Shown piece by piece: positions 55,661 to 64,000 of a DNA stretch of 64,000 bases (position 1 is its first letter; each line of letters begins with the position of its first letter). Location: the NCBI RefSeq assembly GCF_000715075.1, contig NC_134089.1, positions 111,235,157 through 111,299,156 on the forward strand. Reading direction: 5' to 3'. Position numbers and translations under genes: made by a program. The notes below the pieces were generated by a model. That model saw only the letters and a list, made by a program, of their open reading frames with translations. It was not told the origin of the DNA and searched no databases. Origin of the DNA: Nicotiana tabacum. Its lineage: Eukaryota > Streptophyta > Magnoliopsida > Solanales > Solanaceae.

Positions 55661-56126
55661 CAACCCTATATACAGTCGCCAGACCATTCCCGCGATCAAG
55701 GGAAGAAGGAAGCTGGGTGGAGAACCTTACCACCACATTGAACGGGTCAGTGCTATCGATAGAGACAAATGGTGGGCTAGCAAAATCAAGAGTATACTAA
55801 GTTGGAGTGGATACAAACCTGGCAAAGGGCTCGGCAAGAACCTTCAAGGAATCTCTAAACCCATAAAACTCAAGAAACATGGCACTACCTTCGGTTTGGG
55901 ATATGAATACACCTGGGAAGAATTCAATAATTGGTCACCTCCATGGCACGATCCTTACTATCCACTAGAGCAGCCAATACCACATCTGGAGCAGACTTTC
56001 CAACCGGCCGACATTATTCTCGAGGAGGAGGGGAAGGAAGGCTCTTCTATACAGGCTGTGAGCAGAGGGGCGTATCTCAAGAATTGGACCATCAGGATAA
56101 CCAAAGCTCGACGTGCCTCGGGGTAG
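55638..56126 (+). pseudogene. G-patch domain segment downstream of protease
   Basis: Open stretch of 162 codons that starts inside the protease tail (internal Met). A G-patch is clear at about 55783-55860: SWSGYKPGKGLGKNLQGISK, with the Gly pattern of the family, then FGLGYEYTWEEF. G-patches bind nucleic acids or RNA helicases, and a G-patch after protease is known in some plant retroelements and in betaretroviruses. It is joined to protease by a frameshift near 55612. The frame ends at 56126 at the start of an AT-rich gap. Confidence 0.7.
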
Positions 56127-56337
56127 CAAGGCTAAAACAAACATTATTCACTATTTTTACTAAACAATGTTTTTCCTGCATTTTTCAATTCTAGCAATAA
56201 GATCTTCGATGATTCAAAATAGTTATTCAATTTATCAAAAGAATTTTTGATTTTTCTTATGAATTAATATTTATTGTTATCGTTTTCTCTCCTTGCTTTA
56301 CCAATAAATCATTACTATTACTTGTCTTGATGAACCA
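56127..56337 (+). other. A/T-rich gap resembling the Ogre intron
   Basis: 211 bases without a usable frame between the protease/G-patch and RT parts. Contains TTTTTCAATTCTAG (about 56182-56196), a possible acceptor, and a second T-rich stretch before the RT ATG. Ogre elements splice an intron at this place to join pol. The donor is not obvious, so the exact intron is unproven. Confidence 0.4.
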
Positions 56338-57605
56338 ATGACTGTGACATGCAATGAGACAATGCAACAAACGGACATGGATTCAGAGAAAGATGATATA
56401 CTTGACAAGATTGTCAAAGATGTTGAGAATTTTAAGAACAGCCCTAAGTCCAACCTGGACGAGACCGAAATTGTCAACCTGAGAGATGTAGAAAACATCA
56501 AGGAAATACAAATCAGCATTCACCTATCGCCATCGGAGAAGAAAGAATACACAAAATTTCTAAAGGAGTGTGAGGACATATTCGCCTAGTCGTATGATGA
56601 CATGACTGGTCTGAGTACGTCTATTGTGGCCCACAAACTGCCAACCGATCCAATGTGTCCACTGGTGAAGCAAAAGCTAAGAAAGTTCAAGCCTGATATG
56701 AGTTTAAAAATCAAGGAAGAAGTCACCAAGCAGATCAATGCTAAGGTTCTCAGGGTAGTAGAATACCCGACATGGTTAGCCAACATTGTGCCAGTGCCAA
56801 AGAAGGATGGGAAGGTCAGAGTATGTGTCGACTACCGGGATCTCAACTGGGCCACTCCGAAAGACGACTTCCCTTTGCCAAATATACACATCTTGATTGA
56901 CAATTGCACCAAACATGAGCTACAGTCATTCATAGATTGCTTCGCTGGTTATCATCAGATCTGGATGGATGAGGAAGATGCTGAGAAAATGGCTTTCATT
57001 ATACCGTGGGAGTGTACTGTTACAAGATGATGCCATTCGACTTGAAGAATGCAGGGGCTACCTATATGAGGGCCATGACTACCATCTTCCACGATATAAT
57101 ACACAAGGAGATAGAGGTATATGTGGATGATGTTATTATCAAATCCAAGAAGACCACTGACCATATAAAAGATCTGAGGAAGTTCTTCAATAGACCGTGG
57201 AGATACAACCTGAAACTAAACCCCGCAAAGTGCGCATTTGGGGTTCCTGCTAGGAAATTGCTTGGGTTTATTGTTAGCCGTCGAGGAATAGAACTGGATC
57301 CATTGAAAGTCAAATCCATTCAAGAACTACCACCACCAAAGAACAAGAAGGATGTGATGAGTTTCTTGGGAAGACTTAACTACATCAGCCGATTCATAGC
57401 ACAATCTATAGTTATTTGTGAGCCAACTTTTAAGATGTTAAAGAAGGACTCCGCCACCAAATGGACCGATGACTGCCAAAAGGCCTTCGAAAAAATCAAG
57501 GAGTACATGTCAACACCACCAGTCTTAGTCTCGCCCGAGCCAGGTAGACCCCTATTACTCTACCTTGCAGTGTTAGATGGAGCTTTCAACTGCGTTCTGG
57601 GGTAG
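56338..57605 (+). pseudogene. pol: Reverse transcriptase of the Ogre-type element, broken
   Basis: Acidic lead-in (MTVTCNETMQQTD..., about 80 codons) up to a TAG stop at 56587 where the family has Trp. Then the fingers and palm: PTWLANIVPVPKKDGKVRVC and DYRDLNWATPKDDFPLPNIH, FIDCFAGYHQIWMDEEDAEK. A one-base frameshift near 57010 lies within the conserved tryptophan-glycine-valine stretch. The second part has KMMPFDLKNAGATYMRAM, the catalytic box VYVDDVIIKSKK (about 57117-57152) and KCAFGVPARKLLGFIVSRRG. It ends at a TAG at 57603 just after the RNase H start. Confidence 0.8.
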
Positions 57606-57960
57606 CATGATGAAACAGGGAGGAAGGAACAAGCCATTTATTGTCTCTGTAAGAATCTCACCCCGTACGAGGCCCGGTATTCTCTATTGGAACGCACCTG
57701 TTGTGCTTTGACTTGGGTAGCTTAGAAGCTGAGACATTACTTCTGTGCCTATACTACATATCTCATATTGAGAATGGATCCTTTGAAGTACATCTTTCAG
57801 AAGCCCATGCCCACCGACAAGCTAGCTAACTGACAAATCCTATTGAGTGAGTTCGACATTGTTTACGTAACTCACAAAGCGGTCAAGGGACAGGAACTGA
57901 CAGACCACCTTGCTGAAAACCCCATGGATGGAGGATACGAACCCCTGAAAATGTATTTTC
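57606..57960 (+). pseudogene. RT-linked RNase H of the Ogre-type element
   Basis: Continues in the same frame as RT after the 57603 stop: YEARYSLLERTCCALTWVA, LRMDPLKYIFQKPMPTDK, LLSEFDIVYVTHKAVKGQEL. Stops at about 57724 and 57831. It would remove the RNA template strand. Confidence 0.65.
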
Positions 57961-58018
57961 TTGATAAGAGGTATCATTCATAAGAGAAGACATTGCGGAA
58001 TCGTACGACGGTTGGAGA

Positions 58019-58333
58019 ATGTTCTTCGATGGAGAAGCAAACTTCAAAGGAGTTGGCATAGGATCAGTCCTAATATTAAAAACCGGTTAGCATTATCCGG
58101 TGTATGCCAAACTCAGGTTCCCCTACACCAACAATATGGCCGAGTATGAAGCCTGCATCTTAGGACTCAAAATGGCCATTGATATGAACATTCAAGAGTT
58201 GCTAGTGATTGAAGATTCATACTTGCTTATACATCAGGTACGAGTAGAACGGACGACCAAGAACTCCAAGATACTCCCGTATTTGCATCATGTACAGGAA
58301 TTGAGAAAGAGGTTCACGAAGACGAAATTCTAG
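58019..58333 (+). pseudogene. Ancestral-type RNase H of the Ogre-type element
   Basis: Second RNase H: MFFDGEANFKGVGIGSVLIL with the first catalytic Asp (58028-58030) kept, a stop at about 58087, then RFPYTNNMAEYEACILGLKM and VIEDSYLLIHQVRVE. Family-typical order; the copy at 35262-35860 has Asn in place of the first Asp. A stop at 58331 ends it before the linker to integrase. Confidence 0.72.
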
Positions 58334-58369
58334 CATGTTCCTAGAATTCAGAATAAGTTCGTCGATGCA

Positions 58370-59690
58370 TTGGCTACCCTATCAACTATGATACAACATC
58401 CTGACAAGAATTTCATTGATCCTATTGCGGTGAAAATCCATAATCAGCCAGCTTACTGTGCCCATGTTGAAGAGGAAGCAGAAGGAAAGCCTTGGTTTCA
58501 TGATATTAAGGAATATTTGGCAAAAGGAGAGTACTCGGAGCTTGCTAATCCTACTCAGAAATGCACACTTCGAAGATTATCCAACAACTTCTTTCACAAC
58601 GGAGGAATCCTACATAGGAGGACTCCCAATTTAGGATTATTAAGATGTGTCAACGTAAAGGAAGCATCTAGTCTACTAGGGGAAATTCATGCTGGGACCT
58701 GCGGTCCACATATGAACGATTTTGTCTTAGCAAAGAAGATACTCTGGGCTGGTTACTTTTGGATGACTATGGAAACGGACTGCATCCAATATGTTCGAAA
58801 ATGCCACCACTGTCAGATACAGACATGATAAAGGTACCTCCAGCGAGCTTAACACAACAAGCTCACTGTGGCCGTTCGCCGCTTGGGGAATTGATGTTAT
58901 TGGACCAATCGAGCCTACTGCTTCCAACGGACATAGGTTTATCCTAGTAGCCATCGACTAATTCACCAAATGGGTCGAAGCAGCATCTTACAAAGCAGTG
59001 ACTAAGAAAGTCGTGGCAGACTTTTTCCGCGACCACATTATTTATCGATTCAAAATTCCAGAGTCAATCATTACTGATAATGCCTCCAATCTCAACAGCG
59101 ACTTGATGAAAGCCATGCGCAAAACTTTCAAGATCAAACACAAGAATTCCACTGCCTACAGACCTCAGATGAATGGAGCTATAGAAGCCGCCAACAAGAA
59201 TATCAAGAAGATATTGAGGAAAATGATAAGGAATCACAAACAGTGGCACAAGAAGTTATCATTTGCTCTACTGGAGTATCGCACCATAGTCCTCACATCA
59301 ACTGGGGCGACCCCCTACATGTTGGTTTACGGTACAGAGGCTGTCATTCCTGCTGAGGTAGAAATTCCTTCCCTAAGGATCATACAAAAAGCTGAGCTCG
59401 ATGATGCAGAATGGGTAAAAAGTCATTATGAGAAACTAGCCCTTATAGATGGAAAGAGAATGAATGCACTTTGCCATAGTCAACTCTACCAGAACAGAAT
59501 GTCCAAAACCTTCAACAAGAGAGTCAAGCCAAGGCAGTTCACATCGGGACAACTGGTGTTGAAGAAAATTTTTCCGCATCAAGATGAAGCCAAAGGGAAG
59601 TTCTCTCCCAACTGGCAGGGTCCATACATAGTTCACCGGGTTTTGATAGGAGGAGCCCGCGTACTTGCAGAAATAGACAGAGAAGTCTAG
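58370..59690 (+). pseudogene. pol: Integrase of the Ogre-type element, broken
   Basis: A linker leads to the zinc-binding H-H-C-C (LLGEIHAGTCGPHMNDF ... VRKCHHCQIQ, about 58673-58825). After two frame changes (58826-58890), the core reads GIDVIGPIEPTASNGHRF (first Asp), a stop at about 58959, ESIITDNASNLNSDLMKAM (second Asp) and QMNGAIEAANKNIKKIL (Glu). The stretch 58998-59690 is open for 230 codons, through GATPYMLVYGTEAVIPAEV and KGKFSPNWQGPYIVHRVL. This is the longest open pol stretch in the window. Confidence 0.8.
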
Positions 59691-59765
59691 TCAAAGCCGA
59701 TCAATCTAGATGCAGTCAAGCATTACTATGTGTAATCTTTATGCTTTCCTTATATGATATAAATT

Positions 59766-59812
59766 GAACTACGCCTGACCTGATTCCCGTTTAAGAGGGG
59801 ATACATAGGCAG
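59766..59812 (+). other. Two-stem conserved motif, copy E
   Basis: GAACTACGCC, GACCTGATTCCC, then GGGGATACATAGGCAGCC. The inner stem is TCCC/GGGA. The outer stem CTACG/CATAG has one mismatch. It lies about 75 bases after the integrase stop. Confidence 0.62.
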
Positions 59813-59867
59813 CCCTATGGGTTCAGTCACAATTCAATAAAAATTTCACCCCCCCCCGCAATTGGAA

Positions 59868-60002
59868 ACTGAGGCAGAATTTTAAGGAAGACCCTCAAAA
59901 TTTCGAAGTAATTTCAGCCAATCGTCACACGAGCAGTAGTCAGAAATGTCAACCCATCAAACTGAGGCAGAATTTTAAGGAGGATCCTCAAAATTCCGTA
60001 GA
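59868..60002 (+). repeat. Pair of CTGAGGCAGAATTTTAAGG hairpin repeats
   Basis: Two copies (59868-59910 and 59961-60001). The second folds as GAATTTT-A-AGGA-GGA-TCCT-C-AAAATTC, 11 paired positions around one mismatch. The first has AATTTT/AAAATT outside and AGG/CCT inside. A C run (59849-59858) precedes them and a GA run (60001-60012) follows. 60013-60460 is plain untranslated sequence. Confidence 0.6.
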
Positions 60003-60461
60003 GAGAGAGAGAGGTTGTAATGTCCTGAGCTACATCACAATCGTCGGTTCATCTAAAAACTATTTTTAATTTATGTCACACTTTTACAAAATCATACATG
60101 ATTATTATCAAAACTACTTTGTTTAACAACGCTACCCCAATGATACAGACGGTATCACCAGATCAAAGCCGAACGAGTCAAGCAAAGCTAGCGGGGATAC
60201 GAACTAACCTTCCCCTTTGCAAAACTCACGATTTTCTTTGGATGCAGGCACTAAGATTATGAAATCATTAAACATACTGTACACCCATGGAACAAACATT
60301 GTTCAAGAATACGACTCTCCGAACCGTTGCACTTGCCAACATTTGCTATCAGCACACACCAATGATGTCCCGTATGTCACAATGCTCCCAGTAATCACAA
60401 CGCCGCAATCTGCTATCAGCTAAGAAAACTCTACCGTCATTTGTTATTTTATTTCTTGCAT

Positions 60462-61106
60462 AAGGATACCATTCTGCCTTCCAATTTGCATAAGGCTACC
60501 ATTCTGCCTTCCGAGACTAAACGATGTCTCCATCTGCATCTGCATTGCATGAGGCTACCATTCTGCCTTCCAATCTGCATAAGGCTACCATTCTGCCTTC
60601 CGAGACTAAACGTTGTCTCCATCTACACCTGCATTGCATAAGGCTACCATTCTGCCTTCCAATTTGCATAAGGCTACCATTCTGCCTTCTAAGGTTAAGC
60701 TCTACCTCTGTCTGCATCTGCATTGCATAAGGCTACCATTCTGCCTTCCGAGGCTAAACGCTGTTCCATCTGCATCTGCATTGCATAAGGCTACCATTCT
60801 ACCTTCCAACTTGCATAAGGCTACCATTCTTCCTTCCGAGGTTAAGCTCTACCTCCATGTGCATCTGTATTGCATAAGGCTACCATTCTACCTTCTGATT
60901 TGTATAAGGCTACCATTTTGCCTTCCGAGGTTAAGCTCTACCTCCATCTGCATTCGCATCTTTGCATAAAGCTATCATTATGACTTCCGAGGCTAAGCTC
61001 TGCCTCCAATTTTCTTCGGAACTAAGCACTATCCCAAGCACTATTTATCTCGCTTCTCTTACTGGCTAAGTTCTGCCCTTCAATTCACAAGACTAAGCTC
61101 TGTCTT
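60462..61106 (+). repeat. Tandem hairpin array in the 3' untranslated region
   Basis: About 20 small hairpins. One class is AAGGC-TACCATTCT-GCCTT (e.g. 60492-60510). The other keeps a TAAGCTCT or TAAACG(A/T)T loop with changing arms: GAGAC/GTCTC (60513, 60602), GAGGT/ACCTC (60838, 60927), GAGGC/GCCTC (60989) and AAGAC/GTCTT (61089). Some units are imperfect (e.g. 60691, 60750). Spacers carry CATCTGCATCTGCATTGCAT. Frames of 66-118 codons crossing it are by-products of the repeat. 61107-61614 holds looser repeats with CATAGCCCGAGAACA and CATGGTC words. Confidence 0.8.
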
Positions 61107-61614
61107 GTCCGCATCATACTACTGCATCCTTCATGGGTTGAAACATCGCCAACTCATCCAAAGACATCATCGTTTGGAGGAATCATCTTCATAGCCCGAG
61201 AACACCATGAGGATCTCTTTCAATCTTTTGCATATCATTATTCAAAGGCGTCATGGTTCGGATGCACCATCCTCATAGCCCGAGAACATCATTTCATGGC
61301 CTGCAAATCCCTTATCATACGCTTCATGGCCCAGGACATCATGGTCTAAGGACATCATTCTCATCGTCTGAAGACAACTTTCATGGTCCGACGGGAAATT
61401 ACATTATGTTTAAATTTATGCACAGAATACACTTGTATTGTTTCTATTTGCAAGTAAGCCGACGAGCAACAACTACCCCAATAGGAGTGATCCTGCTCCA
61501 GTTCCCTCAGCCGTATCAAACCTAATTGTTCCCATAAATCATTCACTCACCTAGCCCTAGGTGTTGTGTCCGTTCTTGGAATGGCCTCATCGGTATACTC
61601 CGTCGGTGGATCCG

Positions 61615-61663
61615 GAACTACATACAGCCTGATTCCTGTGAAACCAGGGATATGTAGGCAGCT
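61615..61663 (+). other. Two-stem conserved motif, copy F
   Basis: GGAACTACATA, GCCTGATTCCTG, then CAGGGATATGTAGGCAGCTC. Outer stem CTACATA/TATGTAG (7 bp); inner CCTG/CAGG. It lies about 100 bases before the polypurine tract, the same place as copy A in the other Ogre-type element. Confidence 0.65.
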
Positions 61664-61760
61664 CAAAAGGCAGGGTGCGACCTAACCTCTTCAAACTGTT
61701 TCGCTCGGTCAAAATTGGCCATCACTTCTTTACCCGGAAACTCTTTCATCCTTCCCGGGT

Positions 61761-61773
61761 AAAAAGGAGCAGC
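61761..61773 (+). other. Polypurine tract of the Ogre-type element
   Basis: AAAAAGGAGCAGC directly before the TG of the 3' LTR; similar to the tract at 4061-4073. Confidence 0.78.
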
Positions 61774-64000
61774 TGTTGATACCCAATTTTTCCCTATATA
61801 TTTTAAATATGCAAAAATACCTTCAAAATAGCATATATATGCATATATAAGAATCCCAAGGTTTTTATTAATTTTTCCATAATTTTAAGGGTCTAAATTG
61901 ATTTATTTTGTCCCTTTTTATCCATAAAATCCCCAATAATTATTTTCAAAATTATTATTTTGGTAATTCATCTATGTGATTCCTATATTTATGCCAAAAT
62001 ATGGCTAAGGTAATCTTTATATATTTTTGCAATTACATTTAGTATTTTAAAGCTAAATTGCATATAATTGCAATTTTAGCCCATTTTAAGATATAATTAT
62101 GTTTTATATGCATAAAATAGGATCCTATATTTTTAAATTGCTAATTATGTATTCTAAATCATTTTAGTACTTTAAATTACTTTACAAAAACTATCTATTA
62201 TTTTTTATAAATTAAATAGGGAAACACTGGCTATTTAAATTATAGCCAAATTGGCTTTCAATTATAGCCAAATCGGACCCCAATTTCCAGCCCAATTCTA
62301 CAATTAAAAAACCCGACCCACACCCTATTAATCTATACCCAAACCTGGAACCCACCTACCCTTTTGAATCTCGACCGTTGATCTCCAAATTAATGGTCCA
62401 CATTATTCCTTTCCTTTTTTAATCAAACGACCCCCCAAACCCTACTCCATTCTCTCATTTGCACCGCCTATGAATCCTCTCAACTCTCTCTAGAACCTTC
62501 ATCTCGTGAGCTCAGTCTCTCACCTTTCCAGCCACCTTCCTCGCCGGAAACCATGGCCTCTCATCATCTCCTAGCCTTTGCTTCACCCCACACTCATTTG
62601 ACACTACCCGGAGGTCCTCAAGTGAACCTGTAGCGGTTCAACTCCTATCCATGGTCTTTCGTGCCATTTTTTGGATATCCATGGCTGTTTGAGTAATATC
62701 TATGACTTTTCGGCTAAAACTAGTAACATTTTAAGATCCTCTCATCTTCTCTGGGTTCTCTGAAACCCTAACTCTTGAGATTTTCCACTTTTCTTTTAGA
62801 TCTATCTTAGATCTAGGTATATCCAGAGTTATCTTGCTATTTTCCCTTAAAAGTTTGACGATTTTCTCAAAATGACTCTTCGTCTTCAAACTAGGGTTCG
62901 TAACCCCTTTTCAAAACGCTTTTCCTTCTGATTGTTGGTATTAATCTATGATGTTACTATGTTTAAACGGTTTATTTAAGCTCTTCTTTTAACCGGTTCA
63001 TTATGTTGAAAACCCTAATTTCCTAGTTCTAATCATGGGTTTCTGAGTGTGTTTTTGATAATATGTTCAACTAGTTTGTATGTTTCTCATGAACATTCTG
63101 TGATTATGTGACCTTTACCCTATGTTTGCTTGTTAAGTTCTTTGACTTCGATTATGCCTGCCTATTATGTGTTTATTTCCAGAAATTTGTGATTATTTCC
63201 CCTTATCAGTACTATCCTTTACTTTGAATCCCGGATTTATGTGATTCTTTTATCCTACTCTTGTTTGTGTTATATTTGCTTCGTTCAGTTGTGGTACTTT
63301 CCCTTGGTCAGTATACCTTTAATGGAATCCCTGATTCCCTGTGATTGGTATACTCTGTTCCCTACTGATTTTCAACCTCTAAATATTTTCTTGCCTTATT
63401 TTGTGGTTGATTGTGTTGTCAAATTGATTCTTAGACATTTTCCCTAATTAAAATTTGTCGAACCTAGCCTCTATTACATTCTCTGTACTATGCTCATTTT
63501 CTTATGTGTTATATTCCAGTCTCATATGATCCCCTTCCTTGTTTGTCACTTGCTTTCTACCGTTGGTAAATTGCTCCCTTAATTATGGGAGACTTGGCTG
63601 ATTTTCGATTATCAATCGATTCTGCAGTTCTGTAATTGCTTCTTGCCTTATTGAATTGACTTTTAAACTATTACATATACCCTCTTCTCTTTTCATTACA
63701 CACACGAACAATTACACTGTTCTGAACTCTCTCTCTTACACACATACATACTCTCTTGCTTATCTTGCTGTTTACTTAATACTCAGTCGGCTGCAAGCCA
63801 ATATTGAGTGATTACATTGCTCCACTGCTCTATTGTGCTATTGCTCTACACACTACTGCTCTACTTCTCTTCATTGTACTGCTTTTCACTCCTCACTCCG
63901 CACTTATTCTCTCATTTTTACTGGTATGTTTTTAGTTTAAATTACAGCATCTAAAACAATATGCCTCTATTTGTATTGCACTTCATTTTGTTTCTCTTAT
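61774..64000 (+). repeat. 3' LTR of the Ogre-type element (left part)
   Basis: Begins TGTTGATACCC and follows the 5' LTR to the window end with scattered substitutions and small indels, for example an extra ATGCATATAT near 61834. Visibly more diverged than the LTR pair of the element at 1345-15628. About 2.4 kb of it should lie beyond base 64000. Confidence 0.85.

Larger units (their letters stand above)
46747..64000 (+). mobile_element. Ogre-type TAT element, 3' LTR running off the window
   Basis: Plus-strand Ty3 element with a very long LTR (46747-51381), tRNA-Arg-type primer-binding site, an extra ORF1 before gag, gag, protease with a G-patch, an AT-rich gap resembling the known Ogre intron, RT, RNase H, a second ancestral RNase H, integrase and a 2 kb untranslated region. 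These are the hallmarks of Ogre elements. Every pol segment is broken. It inserted into the Tekay element just upstream of its RT, after CTGGG (46742-46746). Confidence 0.88.

Noticed and set aside
60441..60969. Overlapping frames of 66-118 codons in the 3' region of the Ogre element
   Set aside because: Produced by the hairpin repeat in several frames on both strands; they repeat CHLHLHC- and ILPS-type strings and have no domain.
1..64000. tRNA, rRNA, organelle insertion or single-copy host gene
   Set aside because: I found no cloverleaf, rRNA core sequence or plastid/mitochondrial gene, and every protein domain recognised belongs to a retroelement.

Overview
This is plant nuclear DNA. The retroelement families, T-rich LTRs and repeat vocabulary look most like a Solanaceae genome, probably Nicotiana; that taxonomic guess is from memory. 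I see no host protein gene, rRNA or tRNA. Nearly all 64 kb is LTR retrotransposon, much of it nested.

Layout. (1) 1-1207: edge of an unclassified LTR-like fragment. (2) 1345-15628, minus strand: a complete non-autonomous Ogre/TAT-type Ty3 element with near-identical 2.7 kb LTRs. Its only gene is a short gag without the capsid region; the rest is arrays of small hairpins. It sits inside a GGT-rich tract. (3) 15629-20286: small repeats, including two copies of a foldback/MULE-like repeat rich in a GCTGAAGT palindrome. (4) 20292-40236, minus strand: an older TAT-lineage Ty3 element with target duplication ATAAT, decayed gag-PR-RT-RH-aRH-INT and an antisense extra gene next to its 3' LTR. A SIRE-type copia element (24108-32804, plus, target duplication GACAT) is inserted just past that antisense gene. 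(5) 40666-46746, minus strand: a Tekay/Del chromovirus cut by (6) 46747-64000, plus strand: a large Ogre-type element with a 4.6 kb LTR, ORF1, gag, protease, G-patch, RT, two RNase H domains and integrase. Its 3' LTR runs off the window. All pol reading frames are broken by stops and frameshifts; the only long undamaged gene-like frames are the short capsid-less gags.

The observation I consider most worth following is structural. Four of the elements carry short hairpins whose loop sequence is conserved while the 4-9 bp stems change on both sides together. They occur as tandem arrays: 24 units at 5186-6062, about 12 at 6111-6590, about 20 at 60462-61106, and smaller sets in the Tekay and SIRE LTRs. 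In addition, a roughly 50-base two-stem motif occurs six times in the two Ogre-type elements, always in the same orientation relative to the element, with one copy just upstream of each polypurine tract. Both of its stems show compensatory changes. This suggests selection on folded RNA or single-stranded DNA in these retroelements. The stems were found by eye and have not been tested statistically.
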